Origin: Caldifarciminota bacterium
Lineage (GTDB): Bacteria > Hydrothermota > Tepidihabitantia > SM23-42
Assembly: GCA_027026255.1 (NCBI GenBank)
Contig: JALVOT010000018.1
Location: 124,001-188,000, forward strand
DNA: 64,000 nucleotides
Reading direction: 5' to 3'
A program made the position numbers and the translations under genes. Below the pieces are notes generated by a model. That model had not been told where the DNA came from, did no database searches, and saw only the letters and a list, made by a program, of their open reading frames with translations. Shown here piece by piece: positions 49,867 through 59,595 of the stretch (position 1 is the stretch's first letter; every line of letters begins with the position of its first letter).

Positions 49867-52557
49867 TTAAGTATTTTTTCCAGATTTATATTTGAGACTT
49901 ATAATTGAAGGCAGGAAAATAATTGTGGTAAGAAAACAGGCAGCCACCCCCAAGGTCAAAAGTAGACCCAAACTGACAAAACCCTGATACTTTGAAACCA
50001 TAAGGCTGCCGAATCCGGCAATAGTTGTAAGAGAGGTAAGAAGGATGGCCTTGCCCGTGCTTCTTAAAACCACCGGGGTTTTATTAAATCCCTCAAAAAT
50101 GTAACGGTGGATTAAATGGACGCCGTCGTCAATCCCGATGCCGACGATCATCGGGATACCCATAACATTGACAACATTGAACATCGCCCCAAACGATTGC
50201 AAAAGCCCGACCATCCAAATACCCCCGGCAATCAAAGGGATAATCCCCAACAGGGCAAGCCACAAACTGCGAAAATCCATCCATAGTAACAAAAAAACAA
50301 TAAAAATTGTAAAAATAGTTGCTCTAAGTCCATCCCGACCAATGTAGTTTATCAGTTTTAAAAACATTGGTGGAAGACCGGTGCTTTTGGAACTTATTCT
50401 TCCGAGCTGTCTGGTAAAGGTCGTCAAATATTGGTAGTTCCAGACATATCCCCTGGGATATATTATGACAAGATACTGGTCACCCGATTTATTAATAAAA
50501 TGATTTTTTATCTGATCGGGCAGGTTATCAAGGGTGATATATTGTGAATTCGCCATTTTCAATATTCTTTTTTTCAAACCCTCAAGAAAATTTTTCTGAA
50601 AGACATTGAGGCGCCCAAGTGCCTGGTCTGGTTCTTTTTTTATCTTCTCAACGATAGTAAGAATCAGATTATCTGCATCTTCTTTATCCGGTCTACCAAT
50701 GATGCTCTGACATTTTCTGTCAACCCGATCCTGACCGCCCGTAAAGGCGAGCTGGCCGAGTTCGTATATGTTCATATCTAAACGTTCCAGTTCTTCAATT
50801 ATTTTATTAAGATTATTTTTGCTGTTCGCTTTATACCCTGCATTTGCTGCCTGTTGATGAATTCTTTCAATGTATAATCTACGCCTTTTCTGTTCCTGAA
50901 GTGTCGGCAAATACTCACTGATACTGTTTACCGCACCAACCGAAGGCATCGCTTTGGCTCTTTTCACAACAGCCCGTGCCTCATCAATTGAAGATGCAGC
51001 CACCATAGCAAAATCAGGGCTCAAATCAAATGCCTTAATGATTGTATCCTGAAGGGCAACGGTTGGTAAACCCTCAGGTTCAATATTGAGCATATTGTAG
51101 TCAAAGCGGACCCGGAATGCCTGATACAGCATATATCCGGTGATTGCGCAACCGATCAGGAGAAACAGCATCGGTCTGCTGACAATCAACCGACCGATAT
51201 TCTCAAGGGCGGTGAACTCAATATGGTGCGTTTTGCTCGGCCGTCTACTCACTCTGGTCATAACCCTCTCGCGGGCAATGAGCAATGCAGGCAGCAGGAT
51301 GATTGTTACCAGCATTGCACAGATAATACCAATACCCAGGACAATACCCATCTCCTTTATTCCCCTGGTGACTGAAATCGTCAGGGCGAAGAATGCACAG
51401 GCGGTGGTCAATGCACCGGTGACAATCCCTGGACCTGCCCGGATTAACGCCTGTTCCATCGCCAAACCCGGTTCCTTATCAATTACCCTCCGTTCTGAAT
51501 AGAGGGAGATAATATGAATTGAATAATCAATACCCAGGCCGATCAGAATGACTGCGAACATCGAGGTCATAAGATTAAGCCGACCCAGAAAAAGACCGAC
51601 GAGCCCGGCCGCAATGACAACTGAAACAATAAGATTGAGCGCAGCAAGAACTGGTGACGACCACATCCGGAAGGTGAGAATGAAGAGAACAAGCACAAGC
51701 ACCAAAGCAATAATCGAAGCGATCCTCATATCCCGAGTGGTATATTCCATCTCATCCTTCTGCAGGGGAATCATCCCGGTGATTCCAGCTCTGACATCAG
51801 AAAAGTCTTTGCCTGCCTTATCAATGATTTTTTGTATTGCCATCGTCGCCTTGATATCTTCATCAACATTCATTGATGAAAATGTCGGTTTGATATTTAT
51901 GAGCAGGGTTGTTTTATCCTGTGAGATTATATAAGGATCACCAAGGAGAAAACGGTCTGCGGCAGCATCCACTCGGGCAGAATCGACCTCTTTTAAAATC
52001 AGAAAACCATTAAGGGTATGAAGCAAATACTCAAGGCCATCAAGATAACGGACTGCTTTATCCTCTTTTTCTCTGGTACTTAATGGCTCCTCTTCTTCAA
52101 TATAGGTCTTTTCAAAATTATTGTTGATTTCCTTTAAAAGCGGAAGCAGATTGAGGTCTTTGAAAAGTGTAAGGTTCTGTTCCAGATCCTTTGCCTTACT
52201 GAGCATAAATCCGTGTTCGGCAAAAAATTGCTTGTCAATCTTATAATCTACCCTTTCCACATAATCGGTTAACTTTTCAATTTCAGGGGCAATCCGCTCG
52301 GCAAATTTCTTAATCTGTGCTTCCTTACCCTGCACCACAACGATAATTGTGGAGGTGCTTTTATATTCCTTTAAGACCCGGTTAAACTCCTTTACCATAG
52401 GGTCTCCCGCAGGCAGAAGGTCGGCCCAGTGCATCTCCATCTTAATCTGTGACGCCGGGATTGCAGCAAGGACAGTAATGAACAGGATTGCGGTGATAAC
52501 CAGCCAGGGATGAGCCGCCGCGAAATGTGCCCAATTTTTGAGTATTCTTTCTCTCAT
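49867..52557 (-). CDS. RND/MMPL superfamily exporter
   Basis: This 896-residue protein has the duplicated six-plus-six helix layout with a large periplasmic loop after helices 1 and 7. The conserved cores ILIGLGIDYSIHIISLYSE and MIVGIGIDDGVHLIHRYIF carry the proton-path Asp residues. It resembles HpnN/MMPL-type lipid exporters. Its operon partners are a LolA-like lipoprotein-sorting protein and an outer-membrane barrel, so it probably moves a lipid or lipoprotein to the outer membrane. Its start overlaps the end of the barrel gene by one nucleotide. Confidence 0.9.
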   Translation of the reverse strand: MRERILKNWAHFAAAHPWLVITAILFITVLAAIPASQIKMEMHWADLLPAGDPMVKEFNRVLKEYKSTSTIIVVVQGKEAQIKKFAERIAPEIEKLTDYVERVDYKIDKQFFAEHGFMLSKAKDLEQNLTLFKDLNLLPLLKEINNNFEKTYIEEEEPLSTREKEDKAVRYLDGLEYLLHTLNGFLILKEVDSARVDAAADRFLLGDPYIISQDKTTLLINIKPTFSSMNVDEDIKATMAIQKIIDKAGKDFSDVRAGITGMIPLQKDEMEYTTRDMRIASIIALVLVLVLFILTFRMWSSPVLAALNLIVSVVIAAGLVGLFLGRLNLMTSMFAVILIGLGIDYSIHIISLYSERRVIDKEPGLAMEQALIRAGPGIVTGALTTACAFFALTISVTRGIKEMGIVLGIGIICAMLVTIILLPALLIARERVMTRVSRRPSKTHHIEFTALENIGRLIVSRPMLFLLIGCAITGYMLYQAFRVRFDYNMLNIEPEGLPTVALQDTIIKAFDLSPDFAMVAASSIDEARAVVKRAKAMPSVGAVNSISEYLPTLQEQKRRRLYIERIHQQAANAGYKANSKNNLNKIIEELERLDMNIYELGQLAFTGGQDRVDRKCQSIIGRPDKEDADNLILTIVEKIKKEPDQALGRLNVFQKNFLEGLKKRILKMANSQYITLDNLPDQIKNHFINKSGDQYLVIIYPRGYVWNYQYLTTFTRQLGRISSKSTGLPPMFLKLINYIGRDGLRATIFTIFIVFLLLWMDFRSLWLALLGIIPLIAGGIWMVGLLQSFGAMFNVVNVMGIPMIVGIGIDDGVHLIHRYIFEGFNKTPVVLRSTGKAILLTSLTTIAGFGSLMVSKYQGFVSLGLLLTLGVAACFLTTIIFLPSIISLKYKSGKNT

Positions 52558-53717
52558 CAGAAATAGATTCGGCCTCTTAATAGAAAACCCGGACCGAGGT
52601 TGCTGCCGTAGGCCTTGCCTTCTTCACCGATATAAAGATTAAACATAAATGTAAAATCAACATTTTCCAGAATATTGTAATTAAAAGTTGGTATGAATGC
52701 ACCACTCCGGTCAGAGACAACCACAATTACAGAACCACCAACATTGAACAGGTCATTCAATGGATACTGGAAATACCCATAGACCTGGTCCTGGGCGAGT
52801 GTTTTATTTTCACCGGAAAAGAATCGCATCCAGTCATTCAAATCATATGCTCTATAATCGGTTTTACCTGACGAATTTCGATGATATTCAAGAAGAAAAT
52901 ATAACCCTGAATTAAATGTATAATCAAATCCGACAATAGATTCATAGAAATTTGATGAACTCTCAAGTCGATTATACGCCGCCTCGGCCCAGACACCAAA
53001 ACCGAGAACCTCTCCGACAATATCACCACCGATGATGATTCGCCTCTGCCTGGTCTGTAAAAAGTGATAGTAATCGGTCAATATCATCGGAATGTCACCA
53101 CCGACAAGGGATAAATCAAAACGGCCTATGCCACTCTTTATGCGCACAAACTTACCGGATTCTTCAAAGTTAATGTCGAGTGGTGATAATACCATCATCA
53201 GATTGCATCTTCTGCTTAGAGAAATATCACCCCGGATTCCATTATGGCCTGTTTGTTCATAAGTTGGGTCAAAGACATTTTTTCTATTATATATATCGGT
53301 GGGATTTGAAAAATAACCGGCACCTACGGATAACTGCTGCTTACCCACGGTTACCGCAAAATGGGTATTTGAAATTCGTGCGTATATGTTATCAAGGAAT
53401 AAGGTGTCGGTGTAGGAAAAATTATAAAAAAGTCTCATCTCCGGAGGCACTTGAGCAGAAATCCGCCCTGGAATAAAATTGAGTAGATTCCAGTTTTTCT
53501 CACCAAAATAGAGCAGAAATATTACATCCGCACCAAAGTCGAGATACTCAGTTGTATTATTTTTTAAGTCAATCCTGAGTTTATTCGATTGGAAATGGTA
53601 ATATCTCCTGAACTGGTATATACCATTGTACTGGGGTTCAAAATAACCGAAGATTTCAGGACCCCGGGCATCAACCAGGACGGATGTTAAGAAGAGAATG
53701 ATAACAATCCCTTTCAC
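52557..53717 (-). CDS. Outer-membrane barrel protein (DUF1302-like)
   Basis: This 386-residue protein has a signal peptide (MKGIVIILFLTSVLVDA) and a strand-rich sequence with many aromatic residues, ending in the aromatic GRIYF typical of barrels. FAVTVGKQQLSVGAGYFSNPTDIYN resembles DUF1302-type proteins, which co-occur with LolA-like and RND genes. It overlaps both neighbours (4 nt and 1 nt). It probably provides the outer-membrane part of the lipid-handling system. Confidence 0.75.
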   Translation of the reverse strand: MKGIVIILFLTSVLVDARGPEIFGYFEPQYNGIYQFRRYYHFQSNKLRIDLKNNTTEYLDFGADVIFLLYFGEKNWNLLNFIPGRISAQVPPEMRLFYNFSYTDTLFLDNIYARISNTHFAVTVGKQQLSVGAGYFSNPTDIYNRKNVFDPTYEQTGHNGIRGDISLSRRCNLMMVLSPLDINFEESGKFVRIKSGIGRFDLSLVGGDIPMILTDYYHFLQTRQRRIIIGGDIVGEVLGFGVWAEAAYNRLESSSNFYESIVGFDYTFNSGLYFLLEYHRNSSGKTDYRAYDLNDWMRFFSGENKTLAQDQVYGYFQYPLNDLFNVGGSVIVVVSDRSGAFIPTFNYNILENVDFTFMFNLYIGEEGKAYGSNLGPGFLLRGRIYF

Positions 53718-54481
53718 TTCTGCATACCCAGTTCAGTGAAGAGGTCATCGGAAATTTTAAGATTATATGAGACCTCAGTAAATTCCATAACAGTCTTTGT
53801 ATTATCCAGTTTGTTATACATAACAAATTTCATTGGGGTATAGATTCCATCAATCAATTTGATATTACTTAAAATAAGTTCCTTCTCCAGAATCCCGGGA
53901 TTTTCATCCTGATAATAATCAATCACAAGGGGAATAAGATATTCCTTATCAACCCACAGCATAAGCCTTGAATATCCGGCAGAACTTTTAACTTTACGAG
54001 TCAGTTCAAGTTTATAACATTGGCGCCCTTCCTTTTTTTCGTCATCTTTTCTTACCGCATTGTATTCGTCAACAAAGGCATTGGATGCTCCCAGGTCCTC
54101 ATAAGAAAAGTCACTTCCTTTAAGTTTCTGTCTTCTTGCATGACTTGCAAGTTTACGAATCCTTTTGGTCCGGGGAAAGTAGACCCAGATATCTCGGGCA
54201 TCATTGAGCATTAATATTGTCTGACCCTTGATACGACTGGGGCTGATATACTTCAAAAGTGATTTCTCACCATGGTCTTTGGAAAATAGTTTATAGATAA
54301 AGATTCGTTTCTTCTGAGTAGTTGTCATTATTGTCATCTTAACCTTTGCCTTTGAAGTTTGTGGATTCAGCCTGACGCTCATCTCTTTAATTATCTCCTC
54401 AGCAGTCAGTGCCTTCTGCTCATTACCGTACAGAAGGCCTGAAAATATAAACAAGCCGGCACATATTATAATCTCTTTCAT
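53714..54481 (-). CDS. LolA-like outer-membrane lipoprotein-sorting protein
   Basis: This 255-residue protein has a signal peptide (MKEIIICAGLFIFSGLLYG) and a LolA/LolB-like half-barrel. Conserved phrases include LTAEEIIKEMSVRLNP, RDIWVYFPRTKRIRKLAS and GSDFSYEDLG, as in the outer-membrane lipoprotein-sorting family. It should carry a lipid or lipoprotein across the periplasm. The start is the ATG at 54481, 5 nt after GGAGG; an upstream ATG at 54502 would add seven residues in front of the signal peptide. It is first in the operon. Confidence 0.85.
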   Translation of the reverse strand: MKEIIICAGLFIFSGLLYGNEQKALTAEEIIKEMSVRLNPQTSKAKVKMTIMTTTQKKRIFIYKLFSKDHGEKSLLKYISPSRIKGQTILMLNDARDIWVYFPRTKRIRKLASHARRQKLKGSDFSYEDLGASNAFVDEYNAVRKDDEKKEGRQCYKLELTRKVKSSAGYSRLMLWVDKEYLIPLVIDYYQDENPGILEKELILSNIKLIDGIYTPMKFVMYNKLDNTKTVMEFTEVSYNLKISDDLFTELGMQK

Positions 54482-54513
54482 AAATACCTCCATCGTTTGC
54501 ATACTATAAATTT

Positions 54514-54541
54514 ATTATATCCATTTCTTTTTTATAGTCAA
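54514..54541 (-). promoter_or_regulatory. Promoter of the LolA-barrel-RND operon
   Basis: Minus strand: TTGACT (54536-54541), 16-bp spacer, TATAAT (54514-54519). The leader of ~25 nt contains GGAGG. Confidence 0.75.
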
Positions 54542-54580
54542 TACAAAACCGGGGAAGACAGATTTCAGGTTCTTTAATCG

Positions 54581-54608
54581 TTGACACAGACTTTGATTTA
54601 AGTAAAAT
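54581..54608 (+). promoter_or_regulatory. Leaderless promoter of larA-like/ppiD-like operon
   Basis: TTGACA (54581-54586), 16-bp spacer, TAAAAT (54603-54608), 5 nt to the ATG at 54614. Confidence 0.8.
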
Positions 54609-54613
54609 ATAGC

Positions 54614-55876
54614 ATGCAATTGAGATACGGCTCAGGCACAATCGATTTTGAAATATCCGAGAAGCATTTCTGCGGCATCCTGGAGTCTGAAAAAGAAAAG
54701 CCCGCTTCAGTCGAGGACTTACTAAAAAAAGCCGTTACAGAACCGATAAATGCACCAAGACTGGGTAAACTCCTGCGTAAAAACAGACCAACCGATTTGG
54801 TGATTATCGTTTCGGATATCAGCCGTTCGATTGCCAATTACAAAAAAATCTTGAAGTTTCTTGTTGGAGAAATTGTTGATGCGGGCGTTGATGAAAAGAA
54901 TATACATTTTATCATTGCAATCGGCACCCACCGAACGCACACCCCGGAAGAAAATAAAAAACTTTTCGGCGAACTCTTTGATGAGTTTGAGTTCATCTTT
55001 CATAACTGTAATAAGGATTTGGTAACTATTGGAAAGACAAGCACCGATTTATCAATTGAAGTAAATAAAAGGGCAAGGGATGCGGATTTTGTGCTTCTGA
55101 GCGGTCGGGTTGATTTTCATTACCTTGCAGGATTCTCGGGTGGTAGAAAATCGATCCTGCCCGGCATCTCCTCTTATGATACAATCAGGACAAACCACTC
55201 AAAGTTGCGCCGAGAGGGTGTCGCGCCCGGAGAACTGAAAAATAATATCATCGCCCAGGAAATGGCTGAAGCATTAGAACTTTTTAAACCCGATTATTTG
55301 GTGAATGTCGTAGAAACCACGGAAAGGGAAACTTCCCGGATCTTCTTTGGCAATCCGGTATCTGCCTTTGAACAGGCTGTAGAATATTTCTGCAGCCGGA
55401 GAAATCAATCCATTAATCAACTCGGTGATTGTGTCCTGGTCAGTGCCGGGGGTTATCCCCAGGATAACAATTTTTATAACAGCCATAAATCCTTAAATCT
55501 GGCAATCCATTCAATCAAACCGGGTGGTAGTGTCATCCTGGTTGCCCGATGTCAGGATGGTATGGGCAATGAGAAATTTTTAAAATTGATGCAAGAACAT
55601 AATATCGACCAGCTGCTTAATTATCCTGAAGAAAAAATTGAAATCGGCGGACATCGTGCATTTGTTACCGCCAAAATTTTAAAACAGTATAAGGTCTATG
55701 TGCTTTCTGAAATTTCACCCAAAATACTCAAATCCATTGGGTTCATACCAATAAATAAAATAGAAGAAGGTATTGAGAATATAAAGAAAGAAACTGGTGA
55801 TAATTTCAAACTTTACATTATACCCAACGGCAAGACAGTCCTGCCGGTCTTAAAAAATCAGAGGAGGCAATTATGA
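54614..55876 (+). CDS. larA: LarA-family nickel-dependent lactate racemase-like protein
   Basis: This 420-residue LarA homologue has GTHRTHTPEE (His106, His109) and AGFSGGRKSILPGI with Lys179, the residue that links the nickel-pincer cofactor in LarA. His195 in IRTNHSK matches the axial ligand. LarA relatives racemise or epimerise 2-hydroxy acids. The larB, larC and larE genes for the cofactor are not in the window. Translation is coupled to the PpiD-like gene by a 4-nt overlap; the reason for this pairing is unclear. Confidence 0.88.
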   Translation: MQLRYGSGTIDFEISEKHFCGILESEKEKPASVEDLLKKAVTEPINAPRLGKLLRKNRPTDLVIIVSDISRSIANYKKILKFLVGEIVDAGVDEKNIHFIIAIGTHRTHTPEENKKLFGELFDEFEFIFHNCNKDLVTIGKTSTDLSIEVNKRARDADFVLLSGRVDFHYLAGFSGGRKSILPGISSYDTIRTNHSKLRREGVAPGELKNNIIAQEMAEALELFKPDYLVNVVETTERETSRIFFGNPVSAFEQAVEYFCSRRNQSINQLGDCVLVSAGGYPQDNNFYNSHKSLNLAIHSIKPGGSVILVARCQDGMGNEKFLKLMQEHNIDQLLNYPEEKIEIGGHRAFVTAKILKQYKVYVLSEISPKILKSIGFIPINKIEEGIENIKKETGDNFKLYIIPNGKTVLPVLKNQRRQL

Positions 55877-57579
55877 TGCAACAATTAAGAAAAAGGACAA
55901 GGTTGGTTCTCTTTATTGCAGTTGCTGCATTTGTCCTTTTGATATTCTTTAACTGGGGATTGAATGTAAGCGGACGCCGGGGCAGACAGTCAAAAAATGT
56001 TGCCAGGATTGACGGCATCTCTATCTCCTATCAGGACTATATAAACTATATCCGTAACAAAGAAAATAGAAAAGAAGGAATCACCCGGGATAAAATCTGG
56101 CCTATGCTTATTGATGATATAATGTGGGCAAAATTGATCAAGCAAGAACACATTAAGGTGACCGATGAAGAGCTCTGGTCAATTATAAAAAACAATCCAC
56201 CCCCGGAAATCTACAACTCGGAATATATGAAGGATGAAAGTGGAAAATTCGACTGGAACAAATATTATCAACTCCTGAAGTCTCCCCAGAGTCTTCAGTG
56301 GCTATATCAATATGAAAGACAATTGCGTAATGAACTTCCCAAGGAAAAGCTCCGTTTCCTGCTTACCACCCTGGGCTGGGTATCTCCATTTGAAGACAGT
56401 ATCTTGCTCACCTGGCCGAATACAAAATACGACCTCTCTTTTATCTCGATATCACTTTACAAAATACATACCAAGGCTCAAATCAGTGATGAAGAGATAA
56501 AAAAGTATTTTGAAGAACACAAAAAAGAGTTTGTCATTCCGAAACGAAAAATACTGAAGTATGTCTTCTTCCCAAGAAGACCCTCACCCGCAGATACTGC
56601 TGAGGCCCGGGAGCGCCTTGAAGACTTCCTTGCCGAAGTAAAAGCAGGTGAAGACTTCTTCAAACTCGCCCGGGATGTATCTGATGATACCCTTATCCAA
56701 TACAAATTTGAAAATGAATCAGTGGTTAAGCCATACCTTTTGAAGGTTTACAAAAATCTTAAAGACGGTGAGGTATCCGATATCTTCAAGAGTGCCCACG
56801 GTTTTGAGGTTATCAAGCGGGTTCATAAAGGACTTATCTATCGGGTAAAGGCAAATATTGAAATCTCTGCAACAACAATCGATGATATCTACGATCGTAT
56901 CAATGCCTTTAAGGAATCGGTTAAAGAACTGGGTTTTGACTCCACCGCCGCAGATTTTAAGATACCGGTGCGCCGGACCAATCCATTTACTGCAGATAAT
57001 GTAAACTTCCCGCTGAACAACAGGAAGAAACTCCAGGACTTTGTGGCAAAGGCCGGTCCCAAAGATATCGGCGGTCCATTCAACAGCATAGGTGGATACT
57101 ATCTCTTTGCCCTCGATTCAGTGATCCCGGCAAAAAAATTGACACTGAAGGATGCACGACCAAGGATTATGGCAAAACTGGAAAATAAAGTTTTGAAGGA
57201 TACCCTGAGGCAGTATCTGACCCGACTCTACAACGAACTTCAGTCCGGTAAGACAATGTCTGAACTCAGCAGGGCCGATACAATGATATCATTTCAATCC
57301 GGAATAAAAGACCAGACCCTGCTCCAGATTGCCACTGCCTATGGCGGAGAATTTGCCGGTGTAGTGGCATCATTAAACGAAAAAGAGATTTCTCACCCGC
57401 TCATCACGGACTGGGCTGGTTATATCATCCGCTGCGATCGCAAGGTAGTACTTCCGGCCGATACAAATATGGTGCGCATGCTCCAGTATAAACTTCAGGA
57501 ACGCCTCAGCTTTATCACCCAGGAACTCTTCACCCCGGAAAACATTGAAGATAATCGCGACGACTTCTTCCTTGAATAA
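55873..57579 (+). CDS. PpiD/SurA-like periplasmic peptidyl-prolyl isomerase
   Basis: This 568-residue protein is anchored by one N-terminal helix (LVLFIAVAAFVLLIFF, residues ~12-28). It has a SurA-N-like chaperone region (VARIDGISISYQDYINYIR) and a parvulin domain around residues 220-325 (KILKYVFFPRR, EDFFKLARDVSDD, SDIFKSAHGFEVIKRV). It should assist folding of exported outer-membrane proteins. AGGAGG lies 6 nt before the first ATG, in the last codons of larA. It converges with lptD, 3 nt apart at the stops. Confidence 0.88.
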   Translation: MMQQLRKRTRLVLFIAVAAFVLLIFFNWGLNVSGRRGRQSKNVARIDGISISYQDYINYIRNKENRKEGITRDKIWPMLIDDIMWAKLIKQEHIKVTDEELWSIIKNNPPPEIYNSEYMKDESGKFDWNKYYQLLKSPQSLQWLYQYERQLRNELPKEKLRFLLTTLGWVSPFEDSILLTWPNTKYDLSFISISLYKIHTKAQISDEEIKKYFEEHKKEFVIPKRKILKYVFFPRRPSPADTAEARERLEDFLAEVKAGEDFFKLARDVSDDTLIQYKFENESVVKPYLLKVYKNLKDGEVSDIFKSAHGFEVIKRVHKGLIYRVKANIEISATTIDDIYDRINAFKESVKELGFDSTAADFKIPVRRTNPFTADNVNFPLNNRKKLQDFVAKAGPKDIGGPFNSIGGYYLFALDSVIPAKKLTLKDARPRIMAKLENKVLKDTLRQYLTRLYNELQSGKTMSELSRADTMISFQSGIKDQTLLQIATAYGGEFAGVVASLNEKEISHPLITDWAGYIIRCDRKVVLPADTNMVRMLQYKLQERLSFITQELFTPENIEDNRDDFFLE

Positions 57580-57582
57580 CGC

Positions 57583-59595
57583 CTATTCTATGATATAACC
57601 CAGAAGCCCTTTACCAATCTGGACCTCAGGAATCTCTTTAATCTGAACCTTAAAGTCATAACGCCAGACATCGCCCAGTTGATTAAAGGTGAAGACAATC
57701 TGCCAGCAGTGCAGGTCGCGCTCGAAATTAAGCTTATAATCAATAAACCTCTTTGTCTTCCAGTCATATCGGGCGGAATATGAAATATTCCATTTTCTCG
57801 TGGGGTTTAATTTACCGTTAAACCATACCTGATAGGTTCCATCTTTTGTATAACTCTGATTCAAATTTATTGAAAAGAAACTCAGGTTTAAAGAGATGAA
57901 ATTCGCTATCTTGTAGGTATAATTATGGTTATAAAAATCCCATTGTCCGTTGATCTTTACATTAAATTTACTGATCGGTTTGGGAAAGGGATTTTTTACA
58001 AATTCCAGAGAAAATTGAAACGGCGTTAATGAATCGGTCTGAAGATTATACGCACTACCGAGATTTATCCTGAATATTTGTGCTTTTTTTAACTCCTCAC
58101 CCAACTTTGCCTCGAACTCCTGGCCCAGACCAAAACCCAGCTGATTTATTGGAGGAAATTGCGGGATACCAAAAATCTGAGGAAATCGTCCGGTATGAAA
58201 ATCAGGTGTATAAGAATATACAACCCGGGGATGCAGTTTATGTAAAACCCCATGGATACCGAAAAATTCCATATCAAAGATGCGATAGAGATTTGTTGTC
58301 GCCGTTGTGGTAAATGCATAGGCAGCACGGATGGGTAAATTATTTCCCGAACTATCTTCATTAAATCCCGCAAGGTCGAGGTTAATACGCGGGGAAATCG
58401 TAAAGAGATTTAGCACATTCTGTTTAAATGAAGGGGCGGTGCTGATATCGGCGCCTATATTCAGGGTAGTATCAAGGGGTGATTGAAATCGTTCCCGGCT
58501 GAAATGTCCGTTAACTGAATAGTTTATCGTTGAAAAAATCATTCTTGAAGGTGTGGTGAATGAATAAAAAGGGAATTTTTCCGTAATTGTGCTGTCGGCA
58601 ATTTTTTCTTTCCGTTCATAGAAAAGGCTGTTTTTTATGTTGCGAAAATCGCGGGTGATGGTTGCCTGTGATGAAATCTCTTTTTGTAACCACAACACGG
58701 TAGTATCCGTGAAATCCTGCTGATATTGATTATCACTGATATAGTGAATATCACAATTGAAACTTGACCCCAGAAGAAAATATGCCGAATTGTTTCGTGC
58801 CTCAATACTGTATCTTTTTCTGCCCGTACCGATCTCTTTAATATATGAACTGTGAATCGTGCCTTTGGTAAAAGGATTATAATCCCAGACCGCTTCAAGA
58901 TGGGGCATTATCCCCTTCTTCTCCATTGCATCCACCTGAAGTGTAACATCTGCATAATCGGAGATAACAAAGTAATAAGCAAAACCGCGGATAAATTTCC
59001 CAAAATCACGCGAGTTTCCGGCATGGAACGGCAGAAGTCCGGATTTGCGTTTCTTTGAGATGGGGACGAACCAGAACGGCGCAGCCATAATCGGAACATC
59101 CTGGATATAGAGAAAAATCGGTCGGGCGATTACCATATCCCCAAGATAGACCTTCATCCGGGGGGAGAAGAAATAATAATGGGGTGGATTACAGTTACAG
59201 GTTGTGTATACACCGTCATAGGCATTAATAACATTCTCACTCACCCAGATTACCCTCTTACCGTTGAGATATCCCTTTCCGATCTGTGTATGGGCGTTGG
59301 TCATCAATGCCTTCTTATTTTCGATATTGTATTTTAGATAATCACCCTTGATTGAATCGTCTTTCTGCCTGAGGTCACAATCACCAAACGCCTCAAGGAC
59401 ATTTTTATCAATATGATAATATGCACTATCTGAAGTCAGTTTGATATCCTGATAGGTAATCACCGAAGAATCCGAAAGGATTATCAAGGATTTTTCCAAA
59501 TCGTAAAAAATCTCCTTTGCCTGATAATGGATTATATCAACCGTGTCAACCAGGCTCGTGTCAGCTGCCAGTCCGAGCCATAAAATTATGATCAT
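57583..59595 (-). CDS. lptD: LPS-assembly protein LptD-like
   Basis: This 670-residue protein has a signal peptide and an OstA-like beta-jellyroll (residues ~25-110: LTSDSAYYHIDKNVLEAFGDC, KGDYLKYNIENKKAL). A barrel containing the LptD-typical GDMVIARPIFLYIQDVPIMAAPFWFVP follows. It inserts lipopolysaccharide or a similar lipid into the outer membrane, which argues for a diderm cell. It overlaps the AAA/TPR gene by 4 nt and is the last gene of the deoB operon. Confidence 0.9.
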   Translation of the reverse strand: MIIILWLGLAADTSLVDTVDIIHYQAKEIFYDLEKSLIILSDSSVITYQDIKLTSDSAYYHIDKNVLEAFGDCDLRQKDDSIKGDYLKYNIENKKALMTNAHTQIGKGYLNGKRVIWVSENVINAYDGVYTTCNCNPPHYYFFSPRMKVYLGDMVIARPIFLYIQDVPIMAAPFWFVPISKKRKSGLLPFHAGNSRDFGKFIRGFAYYFVISDYADVTLQVDAMEKKGIMPHLEAVWDYNPFTKGTIHSSYIKEIGTGRKRYSIEARNNSAYFLLGSSFNCDIHYISDNQYQQDFTDTTVLWLQKEISSQATITRDFRNIKNSLFYERKEKIADSTITEKFPFYSFTTPSRMIFSTINYSVNGHFSRERFQSPLDTTLNIGADISTAPSFKQNVLNLFTISPRINLDLAGFNEDSSGNNLPIRAAYAFTTTATTNLYRIFDMEFFGIHGVLHKLHPRVVYSYTPDFHTGRFPQIFGIPQFPPINQLGFGLGQEFEAKLGEELKKAQIFRINLGSAYNLQTDSLTPFQFSLEFVKNPFPKPISKFNVKINGQWDFYNHNYTYKIANFISLNLSFFSINLNQSYTKDGTYQVWFNGKLNPTRKWNISYSARYDWKTKRFIDYKLNFERDLHCWQIVFTFNQLGDVWRYDFKVQIKEIPEVQIGKGLLGYIIE

